Shown here in pieces: positions 51,210-59,276 of a stretch of DNA of 64,000 bases; position 1 is the stretch's first letter, and each line of letters opens with the position of its first letter. The DNA comes from Bog-473 sp049513455 (lineage in GTDB: Bacteria; Actinomycetota; Acidimicrobiia; Acidimicrobiales; RAAP-2). Made by a program: the position numbers and the translations under genes. Where the stretch lies: positions 45,715-109,714 of the forward strand of contig JBEKWB010000003.1 in assembly GCA_049513455.1 (NCBI GenBank), written 5' to 3'. Below the pieces are notes generated by a model, which saw nothing but the letters and a program-made list of their open reading frames with translations, made no database searches and was not told where the DNA came from.

Positions 51210-52703
51210 TCACAACTCGATAGGCACGTGGACCTGCTTGACCCGTGCCCTCTCGCGGCCGGGATGCGCATTGATCAACGATCCGCCGACGACGGCTGCA
51301 AGCGCGAGGATCCCGGCGGCCCACCCACTGGCCACGGCATACCCGTGCACGGTGGCCGCGGTGACGGCGTGGACCGTCCGGACCCGCGTGGCCAGGTAGC
51401 TGACGGTCGCAGTCGCCGCGATGGTGTTGAGCAACGCGGTGCCGATGGAGGCGCCGATCTGTTGCGAGGTGTTGGTCATGGCGGAGGTGATGCCCACGTC
51501 ACGGGGATCGGCATTGTTGGTGGCGGTGCTGATGCACGGGACCAAGGCGATACCGAGACCCAGACCCAAGAGGAGCTCAGCCGGCAGCACGTGGGTGGCG
51601 TACGAAGCTCCCGGAGTGAGACGGGTGAGAAGTCCCACGCCGACGGTAGCGACGACCAGCCCTGGGGTGACCAACAGCCGGGTCCGCAGATGGGGCATGA
51701 GCCGGCTGGCCAACTGCGTCGCCGCCACGCCGTTGGCCGCCATGAGGGGCAAGAAGGCCAGGCCCGTCTTGATCGGTGAGAAGTGGTCGACCGTCTGGAG
51801 CAGGTAGGTGAGGAACAAGAAGGTGCCGAACATGCCGAGCTGTGCGAGCACGATGGTCAGGAACGACCCGGCCCGATTGCGGTTCTTGAGGATGCGCAAG
51901 GGGAGCAGGGGATTCGGGCCCTTCTCCTGCCACACGACGAAGGAGGCCAGGAGAAGCACCGCGCCAACGAGGGGTCCGATCACCCCCGGTGAGTTCCAAC
52001 CATCGGCGGCCGCTTGGCCGAGCGCGTAGACGAGGGAGACCAGACCACCGCATCCGAGGACGACGCCGGGGATGTCCAAGCGGATGCCCGCATGCCCGGT
52101 CCGGCTCGGGATCATGGTGGACGCCCCGAGAGTCACCAGAGCGGCAATGGGCAGATTGACGTAGAGGCACCAGCGCCAGCTGAAGTACTGCGTCAAGAGG
52201 CCGCCCAGGATGAGACCGAATGCGGCCCCGGAAATGGCGATAGAGGCATAGATCCCGAACGCGCGCCCACGCTCCCGGGGGTCGGTGAACGTGGTCGTGA
52301 GCAGGGAGAGCACCGAAGGGGCCAGCACGGCTCCGAACATTCCCTGCAGGCCCCTGGCCGCGATCAGCATGGCAGTGTCCTGAGAGGCGCCCCCGACGGC
52401 CGAGGCCAGGGCAAAGCCGATGACGCCGATCAGGAGCGTCCGCTTGGGCCCGATCATGTCACCGATGCGTCCACCCAACAGGAGCAGTCCGCCAAAGGCC
52501 AACGTGTACGCGGTGACCACCCACTGGCGGTCGACGTTGGAGAACCCCAAGGAGCGCTGCGCCGACGGCAGCGCAATGATCATGATGGTTGTGTCAAGGA
52601 CCACCATGAGCTGGGCGCCGGCGATGATGACCAGCGTCCACCAGTGGGCGCGGGTGGGCCCACTGGAAAATGGCGCCGCGCTCGTCTGCGCCGTAGCCGT
52701 CAC
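51210..52703 (-). CDS. MFS drug-efflux transporter, DHA2 (EmrB/QacA) family
   Basis: A 497-aa 14-helix exporter. Motif A is LLLLGGRIGDMIGPKRTLLIG; TM1 carries VVLDTTIMIIALPSAQRSLG (the D1-type motif of DHA2 proteins); FSWRWCLYVNLPIAALV is the central motif; and ITSAMTNTSQQIGASIGTALL the C-terminal one. It is a likely proton antiporter for lipophilic compounds. The start is ATG 52703. No regulator gene is adjacent. The upstream 400 bases carry no gene. Confidence 0.92.
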   Translation of the reverse strand: MTATAQTSAAPFSSGPTRAHWWTLVIIAGAQLMVVLDTTIMIIALPSAQRSLGFSNVDRQWVVTAYTLAFGGLLLLGGRIGDMIGPKRTLLIGVIGFALASAVGGASQDTAMLIAARGLQGMFGAVLAPSVLSLLTTTFTDPRERGRAFGIYASIAISGAAFGLILGGLLTQYFSWRWCLYVNLPIAALVTLGASTMIPSRTGHAGIRLDIPGVVLGCGGLVSLVYALGQAAADGWNSPGVIGPLVGAVLLLASFVVWQEKGPNPLLPLRILKNRNRAGSFLTIVLAQLGMFGTFLFLTYLLQTVDHFSPIKTGLAFLPLMAANGVAATQLASRLMPHLRTRLLVTPGLVVATVGVGLLTRLTPGASYATHVLPAELLLGLGLGIALVPCISTATNNADPRDVGITSAMTNTSQQIGASIGTALLNTIAATATVSYLATRVRTVHAVTAATVHGYAVASGWAAGILALAAVVGGSLINAHPGRERARVKQVHVPIEL

Positions 52704-53119
52704 CGTGAACGGACGGTGCGGGCGACGGCCTGCGGCCGCGATTCGGGCGGTCGTTCCGACCGGTCAGCGGAGGGCGGATGAGTCCGCATGATCGCAGTCG
52801 CCGGCACGCACAGATCGTACCGGCGCCGGTCGGGGATTCTGTTCGCGCCAGGAGAACGATGCCATCGCACTTCCCTCTCCGTCCCGCCCAATGAGGCGCC
52901 GACCTGCCATTCCCCTCTGGTGGGACGCCCAGTTCGAACCCCCGTTTGGAAGGGATCTCGGCGGCTTCATGCTGCCGTAAGTTTCACTTCATAGGGTTCG
53001 AACGTGTATGAAATTCCGGACCGATGCTTTCACAGACGGCCCACAGCAGCCTTTGAGGCTGATGGGATCCTCACGTCCTTTGATGGACCGGTGACCACGA
53101 CGCCGGGCCGGTGCCCCCG
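52704..53119. other. intergenic interval between divergent units
   Basis: About 415 bases without a gene I can support. It contains two GTTCGAAC-like sites (GTTCGAACCCCC near 52930 and GGTTCGAACG near 52996), about 65 bases apart. These resemble actinobacterial LexA half-boxes or T-arm sequences, but no complete LexA palindrome (TCGAAC-N4-GTTCGA) or tRNA fold is formed. The promoters of the MFS gene and of the redox module should lie here. Confidence 0.45.
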
Positions 53120-53521
53120 ATGAGGCACCATCCCAACGACCACAACTCGCCGGAAGCGAGGCGACGGGCCAACGCGCTCGTCCGCTTCCTGACCCGCGCC
53201 TCGATCGTGGGAGCTGCGGGTGCAACCGCGCTCATCGGCGTGGTGGTGGCAAAGGAGCACCCGGGCGCCAGCTCGGCGGTGAGCACCACCACGGGAAGCA
53301 CCTCGACCTCGGTCCCATCGACACCCACGACAACACCCACGACAACGCCCACGACAACGCCCACGACGACGCCCACGACGACGACACCGACCACCGGGTC
53401 ACCGGCGGGATCCGGCACGACGACGCCCACAACGTCGGTCCCGACCACCACCACCACGACGTCGCCCCCTACCACGACCACGACCCGACCGGTCGTGACG
53501 TCCGGAGGTACCTCGCGATGA
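53120..53521 (+). CDS. Thr/Pro-rich membrane-anchored protein
   Basis: A 133-aa protein starting MRHHPNDHNSPEARRR. One membrane helix (about 25-46, LTRASIVGAAGATALIGVVVA) is followed by an extracytoplasmic low-complexity tail of Thr-Pro repeats encoded by 12-bp tandem repeats. No folded domain is apparent. A GTG at 53111 is an alternative start. It is the first gene of the redox module, and its TGA overlaps the ATG of a 15-codon ORF (ATGA). It could be a wall-spanning anchor or spacer. Confidence 0.65.
   Translation: MRHHPNDHNSPEARRRANALVRFLTRASIVGAAGATALIGVVVAKEHPGASSAVSTTTGSTSTSVPSTPTTTPTTTPTTTPTTTPTTTTPTTGSPAGSGTTTPTTSVPTTTTTTSPPTTTTTRPVVTSGGTSR
53321..53380 (+). repeat. 12-bp tandem repeats encoding Thr-Pro units
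   Basis: About five copies of a 12-bp unit, ACACCCACGACA varying to ACGCCCACGACG, encode TPTT units in the Thr/Pro-rich tail. In-frame expansion or contraction is expected. Confidence 0.85.
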
Positions 53522-53565
53522 CCGACACGACGACCCCCGACCGGTTCTGGGGCGGGAATCCGTGA
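53518..53565 (+). CDS. 15-codon ORF coupled on both sides
   Basis: ATG 53518 has GGAGG 8 bases upstream. It encodes MTDTTTPDRFWGGNP and stops at 53565. Its ATG overlaps the previous stop (ATGA) and its stop overlaps the GTG start of the ferric-reductase-like gene (GTGA). This gives a continuous chain of coupled translation. It may be a tiny protein or a ribosome-delivery device. Alternatively it is the true N-terminus of the next gene, separated by a frameshift. Confidence 0.45.
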   Translation: MTDTTTPDRFWGGNP

Positions 53566-54182
53566 ACTCCACCGTGTTTTGGTACGTCACCCGGGCGAGC
53601 GGGATCGTCGCGCTCGTCCTGCTCACGTTGACCATGGTCCTCGGGCTGACAACGACCGCCCGGGCCCGGGCGCGCAACTGGCCGGGCTTTGCCCACCAGG
53701 AACTCCACCGCCGGATCTCGATGATGTCAATGGTCTTTCTGGCCATTCACATAGTGACCAGCATTCTCGACACGTACGTGCACATCGGATGGGCCGCGAT
53801 CGTGGTGCCCTTCACCTCGTCGTACAGCCGGTTCTGGGTGGGCATGGGGACCGTCGCCGTCGACCTGATGGCGGCCGTCTTCGTCTCGAGCCTGTTGCGT
53901 CCCCGTTTGAAGCCTGGGACGTGGCGGGGCATCCATTGGCTGGCCTATGGCTGCTGGCCCATCGCGCTGGCCCACACCTTCGGCCTGGGAACCGATTCGG
54001 GAGAGCCCTGGGTGATCGCGCTGGCAGCGGCGTGCATCCTCGCCGTCGGCGCCGCCCTGCTGTGGCGGGTACGAGTCACCACCCGACGGGCGGTAGAACT
54101 TTCGGTGGCCAGTGCCGAGAGCATTCCGGTCGGTCGCCTTCTGGTGACCTCGTCGGCGAAGGGAGCCCGACGTGGGCAATGA
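53562..54182 (+). CDS. ferric-reductase-like transmembrane haem protein
   Basis: A 206-aa protein with about five or six helices, starting with VFWYVTRASGIVALVLLTLTMVLGL. Conserved His residues for b-haem occur in FAHQELHRRISMMSMVFLAIHIVTSILD and in GIHWLAYGCWPIALAHTFGLGTDSG, the pattern of the ferric reductase/YedZ-like domain. The C-terminal cytosolic FAD/NAD module is absent; the flavoprotein role could be supplied by the NuoF-like protein encoded next (11-base overlap). GTG 53562 shares GTGA with the preceding mini-ORF. Confidence 0.85.
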   Translation: MNSTVFWYVTRASGIVALVLLTLTMVLGLTTTARARARNWPGFAHQELHRRISMMSMVFLAIHIVTSILDTYVHIGWAAIVVPFTSSYSRFWVGMGTVAVDLMAAVFVSSLLRPRLKPGTWRGIHWLAYGCWPIALAHTFGLGTDSGEPWVIALAAACILAVGAALLWRVRVTTRRAVELSVASAESIPVGRLLVTSSAKGARRGQ

Positions 54183-55455
54183 CGTGAGCCAGGCGCCACC
54201 GCGCGGCGCGGTGCACCAGCTTCTCGGTCATCCGATCGACCTGGCCGGGCACATCGACGCCCATGGCCCTCTCGCCGTCGCCATGGGGCACCACGACCAG
54301 TGGCAACGGGCGCTCACCGCCAGCCTCGAATCCTCCGGGCTCACGGGCCGCGGCGGCGGGGGCTTTCCGTCCGCCTCGAAACTGGCCATGGTGAACTCAC
54401 ACGGTCACGGGGGAACGCTGGTGGTCAACGCCATGGAGGGTGAGCCTGCCAGCGACAAGGACAAGGTGCTCCTCTCCCGGGCTCCCCACCTGGTGCTCGA
54501 CGGCGCACAGTTCCTCGCCGCCATGTGCCGTGCACGCCGCATAGTGGTGTGCGTCCCGGTCGGTCGGGACGGTGTCGCCGCAGCCGTGGAGCACGCCATA
54601 AGAGAGCGCAGCCACGCGCGGTACGCCCGAGCGAGTGAGCTCGTCGTCCGTCCGCCGGATCGCTTCGTGGCCGGCGAGGAGTCGGCGCTCGTGAGCTGGC
54701 TCGACGCCCAGCGTGCGCTCCCCGTCTTCCGACCGGACAAGGGCACACCGTTGCGCATCGGGAAGCGGCCGGTCCTGTTGCACAACGCCGAGACGCTGGC
54801 GCACATCGCACTCATCGCCCGGCACGGCCCCGAGGGGTTCTTGGCCCGTGGCCTGGCCGAAGAACCCGGGACGTCACTCGTCACCCTCAGCGGTGCCGTG
54901 GCGCAGCCCGGGGTGGTCGAGGTCGACCGTGGCACTCCTCTCTGGGAGATCGCCAGGCGCGGGACCCCCGTCGAGCCGGCTCAGGCCCTCCTCGTCGGGG
55001 GCTACGGCGGGAACTGGGTGGGACCCGAACACTTCGACACGCCCTACGCCTCCATATCGCTGCGCACCATCGGGGCCTCCGCCGGAGTCGGCGTGATCGC
55101 CGTCCTGGGAGAGCAGTCCTGTGGAGTGGCCGAGACGGCACGTATCGCCCGCTACCTCGCCGGTCAGAGCGCCGGTCAGTGCGGTCCATGTGTCTTCGGG
55201 CTTCCGGCCATCGCCGACGACCTTTCTCTTCTCGCCCGCGGACAGGCAGACCGGGGTCTCATGGCGCGGTTGCAGCGCCGACTCGGCGAGGTGAACGGAC
55301 GGGGTGCCTGCCGACACCCCGACGGTGCCGTGAGCCTGGTCCGGAGCGCCCTCGCCGTCTTCGGCCCTGACGTGGCGGCGCACGACCGGGGCGAACCCTG
55401 TGCGCATTGGCGCAAGCCCTCCTCCCTCCCGTTCCCCCGGCTGATCGCGCTGTGA
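54172..55455 (+). CDS. NuoF-like flavoprotein (Complex1_51K / SLBB / Fe-S)
   Basis: A 427-aa soluble protein related to the 51-kDa subunit of complex I. The FMN/NADH Rossmann part has LTGRGGGGFPSASKLAMV, VVNAMEGEPASDKDKVLLSRAPHLV and FVAGEESALVSWLD. An SLBB ubiquitin-like segment (about 235-290: TLSGAVAQPGVVEVDRGTPLWEI) follows. The Fe-S region reads QSAGQCGPCVFGLPAI and GRGACRHPDG: the first Cys of the NuoF S-C-G-x-C-x-x-C motif is Ala, leaving three Cys. GTG 54172 overlaps the ferric-reductase-like gene by 11 bases. It probably moves electrons between NAD(P)H, the adjacent ferredoxin and the membrane haem protein. Confidence 0.85.
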   Translation: MGNDVSQAPPRGAVHQLLGHPIDLAGHIDAHGPLAVAMGHHDQWQRALTASLESSGLTGRGGGGFPSASKLAMVNSHGHGGTLVVNAMEGEPASDKDKVLLSRAPHLVLDGAQFLAAMCRARRIVVCVPVGRDGVAAAVEHAIRERSHARYARASELVVRPPDRFVAGEESALVSWLDAQRALPVFRPDKGTPLRIGKRPVLLHNAETLAHIALIARHGPEGFLARGLAEEPGTSLVTLSGAVAQPGVVEVDRGTPLWEIARRGTPVEPAQALLVGGYGGNWVGPEHFDTPYASISLRTIGASAGVGVIAVLGEQSCGVAETARIARYLAGQSAGQCGPCVFGLPAIADDLSLLARGQADRGLMARLQRRLGEVNGRGACRHPDGAVSLVRSALAVFGPDVAAHDRGEPCAHWRKPSSLPFPRLIAL

Positions 55456-55456
55456 C

Positions 55457-55672
55457 ATGACGACGGTGCGCATCTCCATCGATCCCGTGGCGTGCGAGGC
55501 CTACGGCTATTGCGCCGAGCTCCTGCCTGAGGCCATCGTCCTCGACGAATGGGGCTACCCCATGGTCGATGGCGCTCCCTTGCCGGCCGACCTGGTGGCC
55601 CTGGCCACGCGCGCGGTGCGGGACTGCCCCCGGCGGGCGATCACCCTGACCCGGAAGAAGAGCGCGCGCTGA
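55457..55672 (+). CDS. 3Fe-4S-type single-cluster ferredoxin
   Basis: A 71-aa ferredoxin with three cluster Cys: C13 and C19 in DPVACEAYGYCAELLPEA and the last in VRDCPRRAITL. C-x5-C-xn-C-P lacks the extra Cys of 4Fe-4S proteins, so it is a 3Fe-4S type. The start is ATG 55457, 1 base after the NuoF-like gene stop, so it is co-transcribed. Such ferredoxins often serve P450s; here the neighbours suggest it exchanges electrons with the NuoF-like flavoprotein. A TnpB element follows directly. Confidence 0.92.
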   Translation: MTTVRISIDPVACEAYGYCAELLPEAIVLDEWGYPMVDGAPLPADLVALATRAVRDCPRRAITLTRKKSAR

Positions 55673-55741
55673 GCTGAAAAACTACGGGGACGTCCGGGCC
55701 GCCGGTGACGGCTATCGTCGGCCCATCGCGGTTGATGGCTA

Positions 55742-57184
55742 GTGGACCCCAGCAGCGAACCTTTGCCCTCGTCAGATGTCACTACCCCAGAGCACCATGG
55801 GCGGGTGCCCCGACAACGACAAGAATCGAAGGTCGTTCACCGATCCGTCCGCGTAGAACTGCGGGTGACGCCGGCGCAACGGGAGCGCTGTTTCGCCATG
55901 CTGCGCGCGGGGGGCGACATGTGGGCCGCCGTTCTCGAGTTGAACGCCCTCCGCCAGCGGCGTGGCGATGCCCCGGTGGTGGGCTACCAGGCATTGTGCC
56001 GGGAGCTGTCCTTATCCGGACCCGGGTGTGCCGGCGAACTCTCGTCCGTCGGGGCGCGCTCGATCTTGCGCCGCTACTCCGACGCCTGGTTCAGCGCCAA
56101 TGCCGCCCGACGAGGTGGAGACGCGTCGGTCCGTTATCCAAGACGCCGGAGATTTCTGATGCCCTCGCGCTACTACGCCGGGACCTTCACCCTCGATGAC
56201 ATGCACCTCAGCTTGCCGACGGCGCGTGGGTGTCCACCCCTGGCCCTGCGCCTTTCGAGGCCCGTCCCCTACGCGCCCGGCATGGTGCGTTCGGTCACCT
56301 TGTTGAACGTAGGCCCGAAGCTGTTCGTCGACGTGACCGCTGAGGTGCCAGTCGCCACCTATGAAGAGGGACTGGGGCCCGATCCGGCCAAGGTCGCCGG
56401 GGTCGACCTCGGGATCATCCATCCCTTCGCCCTTGTCACTTCGGGAGCCGCCTTGTTGGTCTCGGGCCGGGCCATCCGGGCCGAGCACCGGCTCCGCGTG
56501 GCCGAAAAGAAGGCCCGAGGGAGGGCGCGGGCACGGTGTGCGCCCAAGCGCGGCGAGCCTGGCTCGCGGCGCTGGCGGAAGTACCGAGCCAGGACCCGGC
56601 GGCTCGAAGGGCGCCACCGGCGCCGGGTGGCCCAGGGCACCCACGAAGCCGCCCGGGCCGTGATCGACTTCGCCGTGAAAGAGCGCATCGGGACCTTGGT
56701 GGTGGGGGACCCGAGAGGCCTTTTGAAGAACGACGCGGGCAAGCGGCAGAACCTGGCCGTGCGGAACTGGCGGCCCGGACAGATGATCGCGGCCTTGGCC
56801 GACAAGGCCGCCCTGGCTGGCATCGTTGTCGAATTAGTCGACGAACGCGGCACCAGCTCAACCTGCCCGCGGTGCGGGGCCAAGGTGGCCAAGCCCAAGG
56901 GCCGGACGTTTCACTGTAGAAGCTGCACCCTGGTGGCGCACCGCGACGTCGTGGGAGCCGCCAACATCGCCCCGAGAGGATCTCGGGGCGGGACTACCTT
57001 TGACCTCACGGGGTTGGAGATCATGCACCGTCGAGCTGGTCGGCATCTGCCCGGCCGGACCCGGCGTGACCCACGACGCATCTCGATGGACAATCACCGT
57101 CGAGAACGAGTGGGTCTATGGCCGGCTGTGGCCCGCCCCGAGACAATCGGGGAGTCGCTCGGTCTGGTAGCTTCGGCGACCTGA
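55742..57184 (+). CDS. tnpB: TnpB-family RNA-guided nuclease (IS200/IS605-type accessory)
   Basis: A TnpB protein of up to 480 aa (GTG 55742; GTG 55805 would give 459). RuvC-I is AGVDLGIIHPFALV (Asp near 222). The RuvC-II region reads TLVVGDPRGLLKN, with Gly where many TnpBs have catalytic Glu; a Glu in VDERGTSSTCPRCG is at the position used by the rearranged-active-site group. The zinc finger CPRCG...FHCRSC and RuvC-III AHRDVVGAANIA are intact. The wide basic region RARARCAPKRGEPGSRRWRKYRARTRR binds RNA. No tnpA lies nearby. It sits between the ferredoxin and cytochrome b genes and probably interrupts a redox operon. Confidence 0.9.
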   Translation: MDPSSEPLPSSDVTTPEHHGRVPRQRQESKVVHRSVRVELRVTPAQRERCFAMLRAGGDMWAAVLELNALRQRRGDAPVVGYQALCRELSLSGPGCAGELSSVGARSILRRYSDAWFSANAARRGGDASVRYPRRRRFLMPSRYYAGTFTLDDMHLSLPTARGCPPLALRLSRPVPYAPGMVRSVTLLNVGPKLFVDVTAEVPVATYEEGLGPDPAKVAGVDLGIIHPFALVTSGAALLVSGRAIRAEHRLRVAEKKARGRARARCAPKRGEPGSRRWRKYRARTRRLEGRHRRRVAQGTHEAARAVIDFAVKERIGTLVVGDPRGLLKNDAGKRQNLAVRNWRPGQMIAALADKAALAGIVVELVDERGTSSTCPRCGAKVAKPKGRTFHCRSCTLVAHRDVVGAANIAPRGSRGGTTFDLTGLEIMHRRAGRHLPGRTRRDPRRISMDNHRRERVGLWPAVARPETIGESLGLVASAT

Positions 57185-57200
57185 ACGAGGAACCGCCAAC
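57130..57200 (+). ncRNA. candidate omega RNA at the tnpB 3' end
   Basis: TnpB elements express a guide RNA overlapping the 3' end of tnpB and running to the element's right end. Here CCCCGA/TCGGGG (57136-57141 with 57147-57152) and GTCGC/GCGAC (57154-57158 with 57176-57180) are adjacent hairpins across the stop codon. They are followed by the sequence GAACGAGGAACCGCC, which resembles element right ends. The exact boundary is not determined. Confidence 0.4.
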
Positions 57201-57314
57201 CGAAGTCCCAAAGAGGGCAAAGGTTGCGATTACAGCACTAGGACCAATGGCCCTATCGATTCGACGGTGCCTGCCACAAGCTGACCCCAGCCGAGACAAG
57301 GAGAGTCGCCACCG

Positions 57315-59276
57315 ATGTTCGCGGGCTCGCTGATTTCCACCGCTGTGAACCTGAACGGACCGGGCCGGTACCTTCACTGGTCCATCTTCACCGTCTCCGA
57401 GGCCAACCTGGTCCTCATCGCGGTGATGGTCGTGATCTTCGGCGCGGCGCTGCTCATCCCGTTCCCCGCTCACACCCGGCGTGGAGCGGAACCGCAAACC
57501 GAACCTCAGGACGTGGCCGACGAGGCGCAGGTCGACACAACGCACGGCCCGCCCTCAGCAGCCGACTTCGGCGATGACGCGGACGCCGCCATGTGGACCT
57601 CCAGGGTGCGACGGGCCGTGCTGCGACGGCTCCCACCGGGCAAGCTGCTGCCGGACCGCCAACCGGCCTATGTGGCGTCGTGGATCTACGTCTTCGGCGT
57701 GGCCAGCATGGCCACGCTCGGACTCGTCATCCTCTCGGGCATCGTCATTGCCATAGGTGGTCCCGACTGGTGGCACACCAACTCGGTCGGCCACTTCGCC
57801 AACAGCCTCCACCTCTGGAGCGTCGAAGCATTCATGGCCTTCCTGGTCATCCATCTGTGGGGAAAGTTCTGGATGGCGGCGTGGCGGGGCAAGCGCTCGC
57901 TCACCTGGGTCACCGGGGTCGTGGCCTTCGTGGCCTCGGTGGTGGAGTGCTTCACCGGGTACCTGTCCCAGCAGAACTTCGACTCCCAGTGGATCGCCAC
58001 CAGTGGCAAGGACGCCTTCGACGCCGTCGGCGTCGGCTCGTTCTTCAACGTCATGAACTTCGGGCAGATGCTGATGTGGCACATCGTCCTGATACCGCTC
58101 GTGCTGGTCGCCCTGGTCGGCGCGCACATTCTGGCGGTGCGCGTGCGCGGGGTCGCCCACCCCTTACCGGTGCAGCGGGTGCGAGGGCGAACCGCGCAAC
58201 GAGCTGCGGCGGCGGCGGACAGGGCCGAATGGCGTGGGCCCACGCGCCGCTATGACATTCTCAAAGAAGCCACCGTAGCCGCCGCGATCGCCCTGATCCT
58301 CGTCGTCGCCCTGGCCGCGCTGCTCTCGTCACCTGACGATCCGCCGGTGACGATCGCCACGTGGGCCAAGATCGCGCCGGCGGACTTCGTGGCCACCGCG
58401 GCGAGCGAGCTGGCCGGCACCAGCGAAACCGCAACCTACGGACCGCCGTACAACTCGCAGAATGGCAGCACGCAGCGACTCCTCTTCTCCCCCGAGGACA
58501 TCATCGGGGTGCGCCAGCCGATCGACGCGGCCCAGACCTTCGTCCTCTCCCCGCTCGAGAAGATCGCCCCCACGGATCCCACGCTGGCGGCGCAACTGGA
58601 TCGCTATCGCGCCGCCTCGTCCGCCACCCAGGCATCGTGGAACACCGCCTACGCAAAGGCGGTGACCAAGATCACCTTCAGTGGGGGCAACGCGGTCGTG
58701 CCCGCGGCAGCCGACGGGCCCCTACCGGGCATGCTCGCCACCGAGCTGACGCTGGCCCGCAGTGGGGCGCTGGATGCCGACCTCATCTCCAACCAGCAGT
58801 TCTACGGCACGGACTTCACCAAACCCCTCCTGTTCCTCGAAGACGGGCAGTACTTCTCCAACCTGGCGAACGCGGACCACCTCACCGGGGCCCAATGGGG
58901 CGTGATGAACGAGACCGGGAGCTACCCGGGACAGCCGTGGCTGTGGCTGTACACCTTGTGGTACCAGGTCCCGGGCTTCGACAACTCGGCCAATGTCGAC
59001 CTGATCGCCATCTATCTGACGGGGGCGGCCACAATCCTTCTTCTCGCCGTGCCCTTCATCCCCGGCCTCCGGGACATCCCGCGCGTGATCCCCGTCCACC
59101 GTCTCATTTGGCGCGACTGGTATCGGCGGGGTTCGACGACCGGCGGAAGCAGAGCGGTCAAGAAGGACAACCCGAGCTCACCCGCTGGGGATGGTGATCT
59201 TCGGAACGGTGGTGCTGGGAACGGTGACGGGCCCCCCACCCCCGCCACCTCCACCAGCGGTGGAGGACAAACCTGA
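57315..59276 (+). CDS. cytochrome b6-like membrane protein with large C-terminal domain
   Basis: A 653-aa protein. After an N-terminal helix and linker, a four-helix cytochrome b domain (about 120-285) has two His pairs: H-x13-H in SLHLWSVEAFMAFLVIHLWG and H-x14-H in MWHIVLIPLVLVALVGAHIL; the latter spacing is as in cytochrome b6. VECFTGYLSQQNFDSQWIAT is the Qo-side loop. A helix near 325 is followed by a roughly 230-residue extracytoplasmic domain (KIAPADFVATAASEL to YLTGAATILLLAVPF), a last helix and a Gly-rich tail. No Rieske or cytochrome c partner is adjacent. ATG 57315 follows AAGGAGAG. It overlaps the convergent YceI gene by 99 bases. Confidence 0.85.
   Translation: MFAGSLISTAVNLNGPGRYLHWSIFTVSEANLVLIAVMVVIFGAALLIPFPAHTRRGAEPQTEPQDVADEAQVDTTHGPPSAADFGDDADAAMWTSRVRRAVLRRLPPGKLLPDRQPAYVASWIYVFGVASMATLGLVILSGIVIAIGGPDWWHTNSVGHFANSLHLWSVEAFMAFLVIHLWGKFWMAAWRGKRSLTWVTGVVAFVASVVECFTGYLSQQNFDSQWIATSGKDAFDAVGVGSFFNVMNFGQMLMWHIVLIPLVLVALVGAHILAVRVRGVAHPLPVQRVRGRTAQRAAAAADRAEWRGPTRRYDILKEATVAAAIALILVVALAALLSSPDDPPVTIATWAKIAPADFVATAASELAGTSETATYGPPYNSQNGSTQRLLFSPEDIIGVRQPIDAAQTFVLSPLEKIAPTDPTLAAQLDRYRAASSATQASWNTAYAKAVTKITFSGGNAVVPAAADGPLPGMLATELTLARSGALDADLISNQQFYGTDFTKPLLFLEDGQYFSNLANADHLTGAQWGVMNETGSYPGQPWLWLYTLWYQVPGFDNSANVDLIAIYLTGAATILLLAVPFIPGLRDIPRVIPVHRLIWRDWYRRGSTTGGSRAVKKDNPSSPAGDGDLRNGGAGNGDGPPTPATSTSGGGQT

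Noticed and set aside
52925..53010. GTTCGAAC sites suggesting a tRNA T-arm or LexA boxes
   Set aside because: No cloverleaf can be folded around either copy and neither forms the complete LexA palindrome.
53071..53481. Val/Gly-rich 136-codon minus-strand frame
   Set aside because: Exact antisense shadow of the Thr-Pro repeats.
55732..55736. TTGAT just upstream of tnpB as a transposon-adjacent motif
   Set aside because: TTGAT is the motif of one characterised TnpB element; five bases are not evidence for this unrelated member.
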